21,201 nt of DNA. Source: Ophiothrix spiculata. Taxonomy: Eukaryota > Echinodermata > Ophiuroidea > Amphilepidida > Ophiotrichidae. The stretch's first letter is position 1; every line of letters starts with the position of its first letter. Location of the stretch: NCBI GenBank assembly GCA_000969725.1, contig JXSR01S067413.1. One strand, given 5' to 3'. Below the pieces are notes generated by a model. That model searched no databases. It was not told where the DNA came from and was given only the letters and a program-made list of their open reading frames with translations. Shown here piece after piece: positions 18,940 through 21,201 of this stretch. Made by a program: the position numbers and the translations under genes.

Positions 18940-18988
18940 ATGTAACAGGTAACTGAAGTGCCTAATGTAGGTAATTATAATTATGTTT

Positions 18989-19534
18989 TTAAAGGGACTG
19001 GCCTAGATCCTGTCCGCTGATTTTCTGACTATATATTTTTTTCACATGTATTGATAGTACATGATTATACTAACATATCCTACCAGTAGTTTCCGCTGAA
19101 TTTGTGTAACAGAGGAAAAAAATGAAATTATTAACCAGCTGTCTTTTTTGTCGCCGGCGACAAAAAATGGTTGAAAAAGTGTTTCTAGTTTCAAATCTTA
19201 AAAACATCTTGTTTCTACACCTGTGATTTGTAAACAAAATTATTTTTGATAAAATTGTTTCTCTTTTGATATGTATTATATTAACTTATCTCCAAGAGCT
19301 TCATTTGATCTTTTATCTGGTAAATCCATCTGAGGTACAAATTTAGGATTTAGAAAACACTGGATAGTCACACCACCATCACATATAGATATATTGCAAA
19401 TCAATTCGCTGTCAATTTGAGCCATTTCTGTGTACATTTCTGTACTTTTTTGGATTTTACTACACTTTTAAGCTTTATTTAAAGCATTTCCATAAGTTTT
19501 TAATTCTCAGTGGAATCTAGGCTAGTCCCTTTAA
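18989..19534. mobile_element. TTAA-flanked element, 546 bp, with internal CG-rich palindrome
   Basis: The left end TTAA at 18989-18992 is followed by AGGGACTGGCCTAGATCC. The complement of the right end is AGGGACTAGCCTAGATTCC, ending in TTAA at 19531-19534. That gives an inverted repeat of about 18 bp with 2 mismatches. Inside, at 19144-19167, is a perfect 24-bp palindrome (half-site TTTTTTGTCGCC). No ORF. It has the same TTAA-AG organisation as the elements at 14052 and 20495, but the sequence is unrelated beyond the palindrome half-site. Confidence 0.68.
19144..19167. repeat. Perfect 24-bp palindrome with TTGTCGCCGGCGACAA core
   Basis: Half-site TTTTTTGTCGCC and its exact complement GGCGACAAAAAA are contiguous. 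It lies within the 546-bp TTAA-flanked element, about 106 bp left of its midpoint. Confidence 0.9.
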
Positions 19535-19655
19535 TAAACTGAAGAAACTACATGTAGACGAAAAAACCGAGGGTGCATACATTGACGACTTGGTGCTGGG
19601 CTAGACGGTGGATACATCTGCTGGCGCCTTGGAGCCTATACAGCTCCAGCTGGCC

Positions 19656-19790
19656 TCAGGCTCTGTAGATGCTATCATGGATCTGCTTGGCGAAGGTCTT
19701 AGTAGATGGTAAATTGACAATTGATGACGGTAGGTCGTTCCATATGGATATGGTGCTTGGAAAGTAGCTGTACTTGTACACGTTTGTTAA
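19656..19790 (-). pseudogene. Remnant of a non-LTR retrotransposon reverse transcriptase C-terminus
   Basis: On the minus strand the 43 codons from 19787 to a TGA at 19656 read TNVYKYSYFPSTISIWNDLP then SSIVNLPSTKTFAKQIHDSI. The pattern (Y)xYSYFPxTIxxWNxLP...P.S...FK/AKxI is the usual C-terminal signature of LINE-type (CR1/Jockey/RTE-like) reverse transcriptase polyproteins. An in-frame stop lies directly upstream, and no RT catalytic motifs are present, so this is a 5'-truncated dead fragment. The sequence from 19655 down to about 19560 may be its 3' UTR. The clade cannot be assigned. Confidence 0.65.
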
Positions 19791-20494
19791 TTTCTGTTAT
19801 ATTTAGGTAAATGATATATTATTTATAAAATATATGGGCTATTTAGGAAGAGTTTGAAGACAAAAATTAATTTAGAGCAAAATGGGGTTGCCAATCGGGC
19901 GCAGAGGTTCATGGGCCGACGTTGATCTCTTCTCTTTGTAAGAATCATATTCTACAGCGTGGTAAACAAAAACATTTGCCATACGCCAGGGCCAGGCTAG
20001 CCGTAAGTAAATTTACTCATTGAATCTAGTTAAAGGTTCTTCAACGGTATGTGTGTCTTTTTTATTTTGGTCGCTCACCTCACACACACCGTTGAAGCAA
20101 CGAAGCACGATTTACGAGGAGCCACGTAAATTGATAGCGAGCGAAGCAAAAATGATTCGCTCCAAAATCTCTTTTACCAGTCTTCATTTGCTACGCTCAA
20201 CCGAGTGAATTTATGCGAATGTCCCGTCTGTTACAATCATAAATGTTGTATAACGAGACTAATTTATTACGTCATTGGATGGAAATGAAATTGACAAGCA
20301 AATTTAGCCCCGCTGATTAACACGGGGAGAGAAAAGATCCTCATTTTCCAAAAAACAGGTTTAGAGGAATTTAAATTATTGATGTGAAGATTAAGGAAAC
20401 AAAGATTAGGTGCAGACCAATTTGGGAGTGAGTATCAATATTTTAAAGGGAAAATATTGGCGCTCCTCGGTTTTGTATAGCTCAATGTGCAAAC
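19791..20494. other. Non-coding, one hairpin
   Basis: No gene recognised. It contains the inverted pair TTCAACGGTATGTGTGT (20040-20056) and ACACACACCGTTGAA (20082-20096), a hairpin of about 15 bp with one bulge. Confidence 0.4.
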
Positions 20495-20850
20495 TTAAAG
20501 GTGCAATTCATGATTTTGATGTGGCCTCTTTTCCAGCTAAATAAAAAGAAGAGTACAACATAAATATATACTGAAAATTTCACTTGATTCCGACCATTCG
20601 TTTGAAAGTTACAAGCTTTTCAGCATTTTGAAAAATCCCCATAGACTACTGTGTTGTAATTATTGTCGGGGCCCCGACAATAATTAGAAAATGACACATT
20701 TTCTCTTTTTTCTCAAAAACGCAAGCACATATGAAAGAATGGTTTGGGGATCATAACATATACCACTTGAGGATTCTTATAAGCTAAAAAACTCCAATTT
20801 GATAGAGGTGACCTTGAGGGTGAAAAGTGGATCATGAATTGCCCCTTTAA
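20495..20850. mobile_element. TTAA-flanked MITE, 356 bp, exactly centred palindrome
   Basis: The left end TTAA at 20495-20498 is followed by AGGTGCAATTCATGAT. The complement of the right end is AGGGGCAATTCATGAT, ending in TTAA at 20847-20850; inner ends match 15 of 16. A perfect 30-bp palindrome (20657-20686, half-site TAATTATTGTCGGGG) is centred within 1-2 bp of the element midpoint. The length is one base different from the element at 14052, although the sequences are unrelated. No ORF. Confidence 0.75.
20657..20686. repeat. Perfect 30-bp palindrome, GGGGCCCC core
   Basis: Half-site TAATTATTGTCGGGG is followed directly by CCCCGACAATAATTA with no spacer. It is the centre of the 356-bp TTAA element. 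Confidence 0.92.
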
Positions 20851-21201
20851 TAGGGAGATTTCGTAAAATGATAAAAGCTCTTCCCCATAAAAGATAATTT
20901 CTTCTCCCGGTCTTACTAAGTTTGCCTGCAAACTAATTGAATCGGAGTCATTGACATTGTACTAAGATTAAGAAGTTGCCTAACTTGAGCCTGACTTAGA
21001 CGACCACGGCAGCCATTACGGTTTGACATTTCTTCCAATACAACGCATGTGTTCTCGGTGGCTAAAATTAGCCACCGACTTTTTTGCTATTAAATTTGCC
21101 ATCCCTTTTTTTGTTGGATCACTCATGTATTATTGTTAACAATATTAATGAGTATCTACTTTAGTGTTTGTTGATTGAAAAAAATCAAAATGTGTACTTT
21201 G
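20851..21201. other. Right edge, one 11-bp-arm inverted repeat
   Basis: No gene recognised. TCGGTGGCTAA (21055-21065) and TTAGCCACCGA (21068-21078) form a perfect inverted repeat with a 2-nt centre. It may belong to a further element that runs past the window edge. Confidence 0.45.

Noticed and set aside
19880-20010. Minus-strand open stretch containing MANVFVYHAVEYDSYKEKRS, upstream of the retrotransposon remnant
   Set aside because: It does not match reverse transcriptase motifs and is separated from the recognised fragment by stops; not supportable as coding.
1-21201. CRISPR arrays, bacterial operons, integrases or phage genes
   Set aside because: The window is eukaryotic, with spliced genes and no prokaryotic gene organisation or spacer-repeat array.

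Overview
This is a eukaryotic, AT-rich genomic window with interrupted genes, GT-AG introns, no operons and many small transposon relics. It most resembles a marine invertebrate, probably an invertebrate deuterostome such as an echinoderm or hemichordate. That placement is weak: it rests on protein similarity recalled from memory and on repeat style, not on a phylogenetic marker.

Left third (about 600-8,950, + strand): a complete seven-exon gene for an ANKEF1 orthologue (ankyrin repeat and EF-hand domain protein 1). CDS exons are 1022-1367, 2370-2569, 3143-3416, 4203-5025, 5581-5807, 6880-7112 and 8068-8355. All junctions are GT-AG with matching phases, and they splice to 796 codons plus stop. 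About 330 bp upstream lies a forkhead-like site beside an RFX X-box-like site, the arrangement expected for a ciliary or sperm gene. The introns carry small transposon relics, including a pogo/Tigger-type MITE with a TA duplication.

Middle (about 10,300-13,350): a MITE, then a near-perfect 32-bp-stem hairpin at 10693-10785. Next come the last three coding exons of a minus-strand SLIRP-like gene (RRM protein): 13264-13322, 12894-12998 and 11115-11222. The gene is convergent with ANKEF1. Its first coding exon (mitochondrial targeting region and RRM strand 1) was not found. A 422-bp MITE lies in its last intron.

Right third (about 14,050-21,200): no gene recognised. It is a transposon graveyard. 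It holds three families of TTAA-flanked MITEs, with an unusual long perfect or near-perfect palindrome inside the element, at its exact centre in two families. It also holds a second, inverted copy of one of these, a 550-bp foldback, a hAT MITE with an intact 8-bp target duplication, and a minus-strand remnant of a non-LTR retrotransposon reverse transcriptase C-terminus. Three of the palindromes share the half-site TTGTCG/CGACAA. This recurring architecture is the most unusual signal in the window.
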